The notes below the pieces were generated by a model. It had not been told where the DNA came from. It made no database searches and saw only the letters and a program-made list of their open reading frames with translations. A stretch of DNA of 64,000 nucleotides. Origin: an uncultured Salinisphaerales bacterium (GTDB lineage: Bacteria > Pseudomonadota > Gammaproteobacteria > Nevskiales > CAJXLF01). The stretch is from assembly GCA_913055805.1 (NCBI GenBank), contig CAJXLF010000007.1:1-64000 (forward strand). The letters are read 5' to 3'. Position numbers and translations under genes: made by a program. Positions 24,860 to 33,401 of this stretch are shown here, piece after piece. Numbering within the stretch: the stretch's first letter is position 1; each line of letters opens with the position of its first letter.

Positions 24860-26770
24860 ATGCCGGTAGAAATTGCCAACGAACGGGCGAAAACAGGAAA
24901 AACGCTAGGCGCAACGGCCTTCCAGAGTCTGGTGGAGGCGGCCCCGGATGCCATGGTGGTGATAGATTCGGGCGGCACCATCATCCTCATTAACCGCCAG
25001 TTCGAACTGCTGTTCGGTTACAGTCGTGATGAACTGATCGGACAGACCATGGAAATCCTGGTGCCGGATTCGGTCAGGGAACGCCACCATATTCACCGCG
25101 ATGGTTATTTTGCCGAGCCCAAGTTCCGCGAAATGGGCTCCGGTATCGAGCTGCGTGCGCGTCGCAAGGACGGCACCGAGTTTCCGGTGGAAATCAGCCT
25201 CAGCCCGCTGCAGACCGAACAGGAAATGCTGGCCACTGCTTCCATCCGCGATATTACCGAACGCAAGAACATTGGTGAGCGTTTCCGTGCCCTGCTGGAT
25301 GCGGCGCCTGACGCCATGGTGATCGTGGACAGTGACGCCCGCATTGCCCTGGTCAATGACCAGACCGAGAAACTGTTCGGCTACAAGCGCGATGCCTTGA
25401 TTGGCAAGAACGTCACGGTGTTGATGCCGGAAAGGTTCCGCGGCACACATGGCGAGCATACTGAACGCTTTTTCAGACACCCCAATGTACGTCCCATGGG
25501 GCAGGGGCTGGAGCTGTTCGGGCGTCGCAAGGACGGCAGGGAATTCCCTATCGAGATCAGTCTGAGTCCGATCGATACAGGACAGGGCCTGCAGGCGATT
25601 GCCGCTATCCGTGATACCTCCGAACGCAAGAAGGCCAGCGAGCGCTTCCGTGCGCTGCTGGAAACGGCGCCGGATGCCATGGTGATTGTGGATCAAAAGG
25701 GCATCATCAATCTGGTGAACCAGCAGGCCGAGAAACTGTTCGGGTACACCCGCGACGAATTTATCGGCAAGGATGTCAAGGAGCTGATGCCGGAACGCTT
25801 CCGGCAAGGTCATGGCCAGCACACACAGAGTTATTTCCAGAAACCCAATGTGCGGCCCATGGGCCGGGGACTGGAATTGTTCGGGGTGCGCAAGGATGGC
25901 ACGGAGTTTCCGATTGAAATCAGTTTGAGTCCGATCGAAACCGAGAGGGGGCTCAACGCGACTGCCGCAATCCGTGACATCACGGACCGCAAGCTGGCTG
26001 AGCGCAAGATGCAGCGCTATCTGGAAAAGATCGAGCAGAGCAATCGTGACCTGGAGCAGTTCGCCAACGTTGCATCGCATGACATGCGCGAGCCTTTGCG
26101 CAAGATCCGTACATTTTGTGACCGATTACAGGCCAAGTGCGGGGATCAGCTCAATGATGATGGCCAGGACTATCTGCGCCGCATGATGGACTCGGCGGAC
26201 CGCATGTCGGTTCTGATGGAGAACCTGCTTGAATATTCGCGCCTGAATTCCCGAAGCCAGGAGTTCGAGCCGGTGGATATTGGCGAAGTGGTGCATGGAG
26301 TGCTCTCCGATCTTGAAACCATGATCGAGGAGCGCAAGGCCAGTATTGAGGTGGGCGAGTTGCCGGTCATCGATGCCGACCGGCATATGATGCGCCGCAT
26401 GTTCCAGAACCTGATTGTCAATGCACTCAAGTTTCAGCCGCCGGGCAAATCGCCGAATATCTCCATCGGCTCAATGCCGTCTGATCGCAGTGAAAACGTT
26501 GATCTGGTGGTGAATGAGACATTCGTGGAGCTATACGTCAAGGATGACGGCATTGGTATTGCGCCCGAGCACCGGCAGCGAATTTTCGACATGTTCCAGC
26601 GTTTGCATAGTCATTCGGAATATTCGGGCACGGGTATCGGTCTGGCCATCTGCGAGAGAATTATCGGTCATCACAATGGCCGTATCCGGGTTGAAAGCCA
26701 GCCGGGCGAAGGTGCAACATTTATTCTGACGTTGCCCGTCAAGCAGGTGCATCAGGGGGAGGTGCGATGA
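24860..26770 (+). CDS. Soluble histidine kinase with three PAS domains
   Basis: A 636-residue sensor kinase without membrane segments. Three PAS domains with PAC tails occupy about residues 20-135, 145-258 and 268-382. Domains 2 and 3 share ELFGRRKDG- or GVRKDG-type blocks, NVRPMG and EFPIEISLSPI, so they look like recent duplicates. The phospho-acceptor His is in ASHDMREPLRKI, the N-box in FQNLIVNALKFQ, and the G boxes in VKDDGIGI and GTGIGLAI. It overlaps the response regulator by four bases (ATGA). The signal may be redox, light or ligand. Confidence 0.92.
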   Translation: MPVEIANERAKTGKTLGATAFQSLVEAAPDAMVVIDSGGTIILINRQFELLFGYSRDELIGQTMEILVPDSVRERHHIHRDGYFAEPKFREMGSGIELRARRKDGTEFPVEISLSPLQTEQEMLATASIRDITERKNIGERFRALLDAAPDAMVIVDSDARIALVNDQTEKLFGYKRDALIGKNVTVLMPERFRGTHGEHTERFFRHPNVRPMGQGLELFGRRKDGREFPIEISLSPIDTGQGLQAIAAIRDTSERKKASERFRALLETAPDAMVIVDQKGIINLVNQQAEKLFGYTRDEFIGKDVKELMPERFRQGHGQHTQSYFQKPNVRPMGRGLELFGVRKDGTEFPIEISLSPIETERGLNATAAIRDITDRKLAERKMQRYLEKIEQSNRDLEQFANVASHDMREPLRKIRTFCDRLQAKCGDQLNDDGQDYLRRMMDSADRMSVLMENLLEYSRLNSRSQEFEPVDIGEVVHGVLSDLETMIEERKASIEVGELPVIDADRHMMRRMFQNLIVNALKFQPPGKSPNISIGSMPSDRSENVDLVVNETFVELYVKDDGIGIAPEHRQRIFDMFQRLHSHSEYSGTGIGLAICERIIGHHNGRIRVESQPGEGATFILTLPVKQVHQGEVR

Positions 26771-27216
26771 TAAGGGAAGAAGATGCCGTTGTACTAATGG
26801 TGGACGACGATCCCGATGATCGTCTTATTGCCGAGGAAGCGTTCGCAGAAGTCGGATTAAAGGCGCAGCTGTTTTTCCTTAGCGATGGCGAACAGTTGCT
26901 GGACTATCTCAACCGTCGTGGCAAGTACGCCGACCCGGCAACCTCTCCTTCTCCGAACCTGGTGTTGCTCGACATCAACATGCCGCGCCTGAGTGGTATG
27001 GAAGTGCTGGCGAAACTGAAAAGCGACCCGGCAACCCGTGCTATTCCCGTGGCCATGCTCACCAACAGTGGCGAATCCAGGACGGTGAAGGCATGCTATG
27101 AACTGGGCGCCAGTTCCTATATCCGCAAGCCGTTACAGTTTCAGGATCTGGTGCATTCGCTTTCCAATATCCGGCATTACTGGCTGGAAACGGTCAGCTA
27201 CCCCGACAGGGAATAG
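26767..27216 (+). CDS. Single-domain response regulator (Rcp1 type)
   Basis: A 149-residue receiver with no output domain. It has the acidic pair in LMVDDDPDDR, the phospho-acceptor Asp in LVLLDINMP, the conserved Thr in AMLTNSG and Lys in IRKPL. This length and the stretch LDYLNRRGKY resemble the Rcp1 regulators that pair with phytochrome-like or PAS kinases. It overlaps the triple-PAS kinase by four bases, so the two are coupled partners. Output must go through another protein. Confidence 0.92.
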   Translation: MIREEDAVVLMVDDDPDDRLIAEEAFAEVGLKAQLFFLSDGEQLLDYLNRRGKYADPATSPSPNLVLLDINMPRLSGMEVLAKLKSDPATRAIPVAMLTNSGESRTVKACYELGASSYIRKPLQFQDLVHSLSNIRHYWLETVSYPDRE

Positions 27217-27220
27217 TTTT

Positions 27221-28114
27221 TCAGCTGCTGCTCAGAAAATCTGCAAATCCGGCAAGCGAGTCATTGGCCATGGGCACCAGGCCTGCCTGCAACTGGAAAT
27301 CATGCCAGTAACCTTCAAACACCCGCAGGGTGACCTGGGCGCCGGCCGCTTGCAGGGCTGCTGTCAGCCGCTTTGCGTCATCCAGCAGAACTTCTTCGCT
27401 GCCAACGTGAATCAGGGTGGGCGGAAAACCCTTGAGGTCGGCGAACAGGGGGGAGCAGTCCGGGTGGTCTGCCGGCGTCTCTCCCCGGTAGAAATCACCG
27501 CTGCTGCGTAACCAGTCCTGGCGCAGCATGGGGTCGGCATCCGCATGGGACTGCATGCTCTCGCCACTGAGCGTCATATCCACGAAAGGCGAAATCAGCA
27601 ACAGTTTGCCCGGCATGGGCAGGCCCTGGTCGCGGATGTTGCAGACAATGGCTGTTGCCAGGCCGCCGCCGGCTGAATCTCCGGCAATGCTGATTTGGTC
27701 AGCGCTGAAACCTTCGCCCAGGAGCCAGCGGTAGGCGGTCAGGGCGTCTTCAAGCGCGGCAGGATAGGGATGTTCAGGCGCCAGGCGGTAATCCACGGTA
27801 TACACCCGGGCGTCGCTGAACCGGGCCAGGTGAGAGCAGAGTCCGCGGTGGCTCTTGGGATCACCCAGAACATAGGCGCCGCCATGCAGATAGAGCACTG
27901 CGCGGTCCGAGGCGGTGGTGGTTCTGATCAGCCGGGCGGGTACGCCATTCATATTGATCAGATCGAAGCTGGTACCCCCCGCATTCTGATTGAGCAGCAT
28001 CAACATGCTGGCCCAGCGTCGCTGGAAAGCTACGGAGAAGCGCGGGGCCAGAAACGGCTTCGCCAGCAGGCGCAGGTTCAATTGCATGATTTTAGTCAGC
28101 ATCTTGTGTCTCAT
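27221..28114 (-). CDS. Hormone-sensitive-lipase family esterase
   Basis: A 297-residue alpha/beta hydrolase of the HSL family. The oxyanion motif HGG lies in LYLHGGAYVLGDPKSHRG, the nucleophile elbow is GDSAGGGLA, the catalytic Asp is in GSEEVLLDDA and the His in EGYWHDFQLQ. No signal peptide is clear, though the N-terminus is amphipathic. Such enzymes cleave short to medium acyl esters. It is convergent with the response regulator gene (four-base gap) and divergent from the acyltransferase. Confidence 0.88.
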   Translation of the reverse strand: MRHKMLTKIMQLNLRLLAKPFLAPRFSVAFQRRWASMLMLLNQNAGGTSFDLINMNGVPARLIRTTTASDRAVLYLHGGAYVLGDPKSHRGLCSHLARFSDARVYTVDYRLAPEHPYPAALEDALTAYRWLLGEGFSADQISIAGDSAGGGLATAIVCNIRDQGLPMPGKLLLISPFVDMTLSGESMQSHADADPMLRQDWLRSSGDFYRGETPADHPDCSPLFADLKGFPPTLIHVGSEEVLLDDAKRLTAALQAAGAQVTLRVFEGYWHDFQLQAGLVPMANDSLAGFADFLSSS

Positions 28115-28228
28115 CCGTCAGGCAGCAGGCAACAGGGTAATGTGGATATGCCGGCTTGTCTTCACTGCGGCCATCTGTACGTATAATCTTCATTACTGAT
28201 TCAAAAAGAAGCGACTGCTCAATCGGCC

Positions 28229-29125
28229 ATGAAATCCGTCCTGCCGGCACCGCTACTCGGTAGCCTGACTTTCTTTTTAATGTTGATCAATCTGCTTTTC
28301 TGGGCAGTGCCGGTCTATGCGCTGATTCTGGTGAAGCTGATGACCTGGGGCCGGGCACGTATTCAGGTTTCGCACTGGATTGCCGCCAATGCCCAGACCT
28401 GGGCGAGCGTTAACGTCAAGATCTGGGACTGGCTGCTGGGTATCGAATGGGATATGCGTGGCATCGAGGCGCTGGATCGCAAGGGTCAGTATCTGGTGAT
28501 CAGCAATCACCAGACATGGAACGACATCCCGGTGGTCATGAAGGCGTTCGACCGGCGCGCGCCGTTTTTCAAGTTCTTCATGAAGCAGGAGCTGATCTGG
28601 GTGCCGATTCTCGGACTGGCCTGGTGGGGGCTCGATTTCCCGTTCATGAAGCGTTACACACCTGAGCAAATAGCCAGGAACCCCGCGCTCAAGGGCAAGG
28701 ATCTGGAAACTACCCGCCGCGCATGTGAGAAGTACCGGCATCAACCCGTGACCATTCTCAATTACCTGGAAGGGACACGTTTCACGCGAGAGAAGCACGA
28801 CCGCCAGCAATCGCCTTATCGCAATCTGCTGTTACCCAAAAGCGGGGGCTTTGCGTTCGCGCTTTCCGTCATGGGGGAGAGGCTGCACAGACTGCTGGAT
28901 ATCACGGTGGTGTATCCCGACGGCGCCATGAAGTTCTGGGACTTTGTTTCAGGCCGTGTGCGGCGGGTGGTCGTGGAAGTCAGGCAGCTGGAGATACCGC
29001 CCGAGTTTTTTCGTGGCAATTACGGTGATGATCCCGAATTCCGCAAACAGGTGCAGGCCTGGGTGGCCAATATCTGGCGGCAGAAGGACCAGCGCATCGA
29101 TGAACTGCTGACCGAATCCAGCTGA
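28229..29125 (+). CDS. Membrane acyltransferase (YihG/PlsC family)
   Basis: A 298-residue inner-membrane lysophospholipid-type acyltransferase. Motif I is NHQTWND (the NHx4D signature), motif III is EGTRF, and an N-terminal hydrophobic segment covers about residues 10-36. The length and the block KRYTPEQIARNPALKGKDLE resemble YihG and related long PlsC homologues rather than PlsC itself. It probably esterifies an acyl group onto lysophosphatidic acid or another polar lipid. It is convergent with the SDR gene through a palindromic repeat. Confidence 0.85.
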   Translation: MKSVLPAPLLGSLTFFLMLINLLFWAVPVYALILVKLMTWGRARIQVSHWIAANAQTWASVNVKIWDWLLGIEWDMRGIEALDRKGQYLVISNHQTWNDIPVVMKAFDRRAPFFKFFMKQELIWVPILGLAWWGLDFPFMKRYTPEQIARNPALKGKDLETTRRACEKYRHQPVTILNYLEGTRFTREKHDRQQSPYRNLLLPKSGGFAFALSVMGERLHRLLDITVVYPDGAMKFWDFVSGRVRRVVVEVRQLEIPPEFFRGNYGDDPEFRKQVQAWVANIWRQKDQRIDELLTESS

Positions 29126-29134
29126 TTTCGTCAC

Positions 29135-29150
29135 TCCCGCGTACGCGGGA
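29135..29150. repeat. Perfect 16-base palindrome (REP-like)
   Basis: TCCCGCGTACGCGGGA reads the same on both strands, in the context TCACTCCCGC and GCGGGAATCCA typical of dispersed REP-type palindromes. It is placed between two convergent genes, where it could limit read-through. Confidence 0.75.
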
Positions 29151-29203
29151 ATCCATGAAGACAAGGCTTCCGGGTTGCGCCGCCACAGGCGCCGGGTCTG
29201 ACT

Positions 29204-29986
29204 TTACAGACTGAGTTTGCGCAAAATGGCACGCGCCACACCGGTCGGCAGCAGGCGCATGGCGAACATCAACTGATGCGTCTGCGCGCCCACCGGCCAG
29301 TGTACCTTGCTGAATCCCTTTCTGTTGGCGGCCTTCCATACCGTGGCTGCGATGTCCTCCGGACTGAGGTTAATACCCATTTTGTCCGAACTCTTGGTGT
29401 GCATGTCTGCGGTCATGTGCGTTTTGACGAAGATCGGCATGATGTCCGAAACGCGAATGTCATGATCCTGCCATTCCAGATTCAGCGCTTCGGTAAGGCC
29501 GCGCACGGCAAATTTGGTGGACGAGTAGCTGGCGAAAACCGGTGTGCCGTAAATGGCCGATGCCGAGGCGATGTTGATGATGCGGGCGCCCGGTGTGGCC
29601 TTGAGGAAAGGGAAGGCTTCATGGCAACCATTGAGTACCCCGTTTAAATTGATGTCGACTATCTTGTGGTGCGTGGCCAGCGGAATATCCTGGAAATTTC
29701 CGGTTGCCAGAATGCCGGCATTGTTGACCAGTACATCAAGACGTCCGTGACAGGCCTGCGTAAATTCCTTGAGGGCCAGGTGCCAGGCATCGCTGTCGCT
29801 GACATCCAGCCTGCCGGCCACGGCCTTGTCTGCGCCCAGTGTTGCCTGCAGCGCCTCAACACCTTCGAGGTTGACGTCGTAGAGGCCGACGAACCAGCCT
29901 CTGGCGGCGAACAGTTCCGCGGTGGCGCGTCCAATGCCGCTGGCGGCGCCAGTAATGAATATGCCGGGTTTGGGGGTCTCGGTCAT
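29204..29986 (-). CDS. Short-chain dehydrogenase/reductase
   Basis: A 260-residue classical SDR. The NAD(P) motif GAASGIG lies at about residues 13-19, NNAG follows mid-chain, and the catalytic Ser with YSSTK is near residues 141-158. The oxidoreductase acts on alcohol or aldehyde groups. Given the divergent wax ester synthase, it could be a fatty aldehyde reductase supplying fatty alcohol, but the sequence does not prove this substrate. Confidence 0.88.
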   Translation of the reverse strand: MTETPKPGIFITGAASGIGRATAELFAARGWFVGLYDVNLEGVEALQATLGADKAVAGRLDVSDSDAWHLALKEFTQACHGRLDVLVNNAGILATGNFQDIPLATHHKIVDINLNGVLNGCHEAFPFLKATPGARIINIASASAIYGTPVFASYSSTKFAVRGLTEALNLEWQDHDIRVSDIMPIFVKTHMTADMHTKSSDKMGINLSPEDIAATVWKAANRKGFSKVHWPVGAQTHQLMFAMRLLPTGVARAILRKLSL

Positions 29987-30075
29987 GATGCAGGTCCTTG
30001 CCGTAAGCTGCCGGCATTAAAGCATCCACAGGCCTGTTGTGCCATTATCTCGATGCGGGAATACAAGGGGGCGAG

Positions 30076-31440
30076 ATGAAAGCATTGTCATTACAGGACT
30101 CGGCTTTCCTGTGGATTGAAGGCCGGCGCCAGCCCATGCATGTGGGTGGTTTGCATCTATATACCCTGCCTGAAGGCGCCGGCCCCGATTTTGTGACGGA
30201 CCTGGTAGAGCGGGCGCGTACATTTACAACTGCGGTCGAACCTTACAACCTGCGTCCCGTATTTCGTCTGGGCCGCTGGCAATGGGCCGAAGACGACCAG
30301 TTCGATCTGGATCACCACTTCCGTCATTCCGCCTTGCCGCGCCCCGGCCGCATTCGCGAGCTGCTTGCGCTGGTGTCCCGGCTGCATGGAACCGCCATGG
30401 ATCGAAGTCACCCGATGTGGGAGTTCCACGTGATCGAAGGTCTGGCGGATGGCCGCCTGGCCGTCTACGGCAAGCTGCACCACGCGCTGTTCGACGGCGT
30501 GGCGGCGATGCGCGCCACCATGAGTGCCCTGAGTACGGATCCGGATTTGCGTGATGACCCCCCGTTCTGGGCCAAGGAAAAACCGAAGCGCGCCAGGCAC
30601 GCTGATAAAGATAATCCCAATCCCCTGAGCATGATGGTCAGTTCCCTGCGTGAAAGCAGTGGTGTGGTGCCCGGTGTGGCCCGCGGCGTGTGGGATATCG
30701 TGCGCAACAGCAAGGCCGATCCCGCGGATGTGACACCGTTCCAGGCGCCGCCGACCATGTTCAACGTAAAGATCTCCAGCCCGCGGCGATTCGCTGCGGA
30801 ATCCTATGACCTGGCGCGTATCAAGGCGGTGGGCAAGGCCTCGGGCGCCACGCTTAATGATGTGGTGCTGGCTATGTGTGCCGGTGCGCTGCGGGAATAC
30901 CTGCTGTCGCAGAACGCCTTGCCGGATGATCCGCTGATTGCCATGGTGCCGGTATCGGTGCGCTCCGCCGACAATCCGGACGCAGGCAACCAGGTATCGA
31001 TAATTCTGGCGAATCTGGCCACGCATATTGCGGATGCCGGTCAACGTCTGCAGACCATTGTCGATTCCACCCGGCACGCCAAGGACAAGCTGGCGCAGAT
31101 GTCGCGTGTGGAGCAGATTGCCTATGCCTCGGCCATCTCCACGCCCATGCCGGTCGCCAGTTTCCTGGGGCTGGACCGCAAGCGGCCGATTTTCAATCTG
31201 GTGATATCCAATGTGCCGGGCCCGACCGAGCCGCTGTACTGGAACGGAGCACGCATGGATGAGATGTATCCGGTCTCGATTCCTATTGATGGCCAGGCTC
31301 TGAACATTACACTGACCAGCTACTGCGACCGTATCTGTTTCGGCTATACGGCCTGTCGCCGTTCCGTACCGAGCATGCAGCGCCTGCTGGAGCATACCGA
31401 ACAGGCGTTGGCCGACCTGGAGCAGGCGGCCGGGCTTTGA
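30076..31440 (+). CDS. Wax ester synthase/diacylglycerol acyltransferase
   Basis: A 454-residue bifunctional WS/DGAT, which makes wax esters and triacylglycerol from acyl-CoA with a fatty alcohol or diacylglycerol. The catalytic motif HHALFDGV matches HHxxxDG, and the second conserved block LNDVVLAMCAGALREYL is typical of the family. The ATG at 30076 is chosen because it follows AGGGGGCGAG and starts the conserved KALSLQDSAFLW. A start at 30037 would add 13 residues. It is divergent from the SDR and followed by a lipase gene 26 bases on. Confidence 0.92.
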   Translation: MKALSLQDSAFLWIEGRRQPMHVGGLHLYTLPEGAGPDFVTDLVERARTFTTAVEPYNLRPVFRLGRWQWAEDDQFDLDHHFRHSALPRPGRIRELLALVSRLHGTAMDRSHPMWEFHVIEGLADGRLAVYGKLHHALFDGVAAMRATMSALSTDPDLRDDPPFWAKEKPKRARHADKDNPNPLSMMVSSLRESSGVVPGVARGVWDIVRNSKADPADVTPFQAPPTMFNVKISSPRRFAAESYDLARIKAVGKASGATLNDVVLAMCAGALREYLLSQNALPDDPLIAMVPVSVRSADNPDAGNQVSIILANLATHIADAGQRLQTIVDSTRHAKDKLAQMSRVEQIAYASAISTPMPVASFLGLDRKRPIFNLVISNVPGPTEPLYWNGARMDEMYPVSIPIDGQALNITLTSYCDRICFGYTACRRSVPSMQRLLEHTEQALADLEQAAGL

Positions 31441-31466
31441 ATGATTGATTTGCAAGTGAGCGAGCT

Positions 31467-32393
31467 ATGAAGAAGCTATTCCTGGGTGTATTGCTGCTGG
31501 CAGGCGTGCTGGCCGGACTGTTGGCGCTGTTCCCCGAGGAAGCGACCCGTCTGGGCATGCAGGCCGAGCGCAAGGCCAGTGGGCTGAGTCACAAGACCAT
31601 CATTATTGGTGATGAAACCTGGCATTACCTGGAAGGTGGGCCGGAGGATGCCGAGGTGGTGCTGTTGTTGCATGGTTTCGGTGGCGACAAGGATAACTGG
31701 ACCCGTTTTTCCAAATATCTTACTGATGATTATCGTGTCATTGCCCCCGATCTGCCGGGCTTTGGCGAGTCTGCCCGTCATGCCGATTGGGATTACGCCC
31801 TGCCGCCACAGCGTGAGCGGGTACATGGTTTTGTGCAGGCTCTGGGTCTGGAGGGATTTCATCTGGCGGGCAATTCCATGGGTGGGCACCTGACTGCGCT
31901 ATACGCCCATAAGTATCCTGGTCAGGTGCTGTCCATGGGGCTGTTCAACAATGCCGGCGTCAACGCGCCGGAAGAAAGTGACATGGCCAAGGCTGTCGCC
32001 AGGGGCGAGAACCCGCTGGTGGTGAACCGGCCCGAGGATTTCGATGGCTTGCTGGAATTTGTTTCCTACGAAAAGCCGTTCATCCCCTGGCCGGTGAAGG
32101 GTGTGCTGGCGCAAAAGGCGGTGGAGCACGCTGAATTCAATCAGTTCATATTTGCAGCTTACAAGAGCGACCGCAGCTCCGGTCTTGAGCCGATACTCGC
32201 TGAAATCCAGGCGCCGTCGCTCATCCTCTGGGGCGAATACGACCGCGTGCTGGATGTGAGTTCAGTCAATGTCATGCGACCGCTGTTGCCGCAGGCAGAA
32301 GTGGTGATCATGAAAAACACCGGCCATGTGCCCATGCTGGAACGCCCGCAGGAAACGGCGGGTCATTATCTGGGGTTCGTCGACAAGCACTGA
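31467..32393 (+). CDS. Membrane-anchored lipase-like alpha/beta hydrolase
   Basis: A 308-residue hydrolase with an N-terminal hydrophobic segment (residues about 4-24) acting as a signal anchor or signal peptide. The nucleophile elbow is GNSMGGHL, the oxyanion loop is LLHGFGGDKDNW, and Asp and His are in WGEYDRVLDV and NTGHVPMLE. It resembles Moraxella/Psychrobacter-type periplasmic lipases. It is directly downstream of the wax ester synthase and could turn over stored or exogenous esters. Confidence 0.85.
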   Translation: MKKLFLGVLLLAGVLAGLLALFPEEATRLGMQAERKASGLSHKTIIIGDETWHYLEGGPEDAEVVLLLHGFGGDKDNWTRFSKYLTDDYRVIAPDLPGFGESARHADWDYALPPQRERVHGFVQALGLEGFHLAGNSMGGHLTALYAHKYPGQVLSMGLFNNAGVNAPEESDMAKAVARGENPLVVNRPEDFDGLLEFVSYEKPFIPWPVKGVLAQKAVEHAEFNQFIFAAYKSDRSSGLEPILAEIQAPSLILWGEYDRVLDVSSVNVMRPLLPQAEVVIMKNTGHVPMLERPQETAGHYLGFVDKH

Positions 32394-32402
32394 ACGGCAG
32401 CG

Positions 32403-33149
32403 CTATTTGCCCTTGCGGTTTTTCCTGTCTTTTTCGCTGTCGCTGGCAGCAGGGCGGTCGGCGTTCCAGTGAGCGGCACCGAGTAACAGCATGAGGGCCT
32501 GCTTGGTCATGTCCGAGGCCAGCGCCTGCTCGGTTTCGGGCTGGTCTTCCGGCAGGTCAAGCACATCAGGCACGGCGTTGACGGCCATCTGGATGATCAT
32601 GCTGGCGAGCCGGTAGTGATCGTCCCGCGTCATGCGGGGAAAGGCGCCCATTAGCTGGATGTCCGAGGCCAGTTCAGTAGAGAAATAAGACATCTGGTTG
32701 CGGATCGCGGCGCGCATGCGGGCAGAGCCACCGGCCCGTTCCCGGCTCAGGACCAGAAACTTTTCGCGATTTTCCTTCACGAAGCTGAAGAAGGTTTGCA
32801 GCGAGCTTTGCACCATCTGCTGCGGGTCGCCGACTTTGCGTACCTCGCGCAGCATGCGCCGCAGCATATCGCCAATCTCGTCCAGCATGGCCATGCCCAG
32901 TTCTTCCATATCGCTGAAGTGGCGGTAGAAGGCCGTGGGGCTGACGCCTGCTTCCTTGGCAACGGCGCGCAGGCTCAGGCCGGCCAGGCCACTCTGGTCA
33001 GCGGCCATGACAGCCATGGCGGCATCCAGCAGGTTCTGGCGCGTATCGCCACGCTTGCGTGGTGCATTGTCTGCGCCTGTGTTTTCTCCCCGGCGGGTCC
33101 GGCTGCTGGAGCGGAACTGGCGGGTTTCGCGTGATTTGCTGCGTGACAT
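32403..33149 (-). CDS. TetR repressor of unsaturated fatty acid genes (DesT/FabR-like)
   Basis: A 248-residue TetR regulator with helix-turn-helix SLRAVAKEAGVSPTAFYRHF, very close to the FabR/DesT pattern. In pseudomonads DesT senses the saturated/unsaturated acyl-CoA ratio and represses the divergent desCB operon. The same layout occurs here. Two palindromes lie in the intergenic region. The ATG at 33149 follows AGGAG, while an upstream in-frame ATG at 33281 lies in the promoter region and is unlikely. Confidence 0.88.
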   Translation of the reverse strand: MSRSKSRETRQFRSSSRTRRGENTGADNAPRKRGDTRQNLLDAAMAVMAADQSGLAGLSLRAVAKEAGVSPTAFYRHFSDMEELGMAMLDEIGDMLRRMLREVRKVGDPQQMVQSSLQTFFSFVKENREKFLVLSRERAGGSARMRAAIRNQMSYFSTELASDIQLMGAFPRMTRDDHYRLASMIIQMAVNAVPDVLDLPEDQPETEQALASDMTKQALMLLLGAAHWNADRPAASDSEKDRKNRKGK

Positions 33150-33328
33150 GTTTTCTCCTGTTAACGATTGTATACGCACAAGGGGTTTCATGTCTCTGAA
33201 CGCCGCCTTTTGATTTGCTTGGAGCGGAATATTTGTATTGAAAATCATATAGAAGTAACCGTTTGTAAATTTATAAAGCAATTAAAAACAATTAGTTATA
33301 AATTAATTGGATGAAAGTTAGTAAATTA

Positions 33329-33346
33329 TGTTTACAAGCGTAAACA
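33329..33346. promoter_or_regulatory. Candidate DesT/FabR operator 1
   Basis: TGTTTAC and GTAAACA form a perfect 7-base inverted repeat with a four-base centre. It is the upstream one of two alike sites whose centres are 21 bases apart, two turns of DNA, before desC. Confidence 0.6.
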
Positions 33347-33349
33347 TAA

Positions 33350-33367
33350 TGTGTACAGTTGTAAACA
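33350..33367. promoter_or_regulatory. Candidate DesT/FabR operator 2
   Basis: TGTGTAC and GTAAACA match the first site with one mismatch and the same four-base centre. It ends 34 bases before the desC start and would overlap the promoter or leader, as expected for a repressor. Confidence 0.55.
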
Positions 33368-33401
33368 TATTGCGATATAGGCGATCTTGAGGAGGCCTGA
33401 A

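Noticed and set aside
30157-31455. A 432-residue open frame on the minus strand opposite the wax ester synthase
   Set aside because: The + strand frame has the HHxxxDG motif and a ribosome site; the minus frame has neither.
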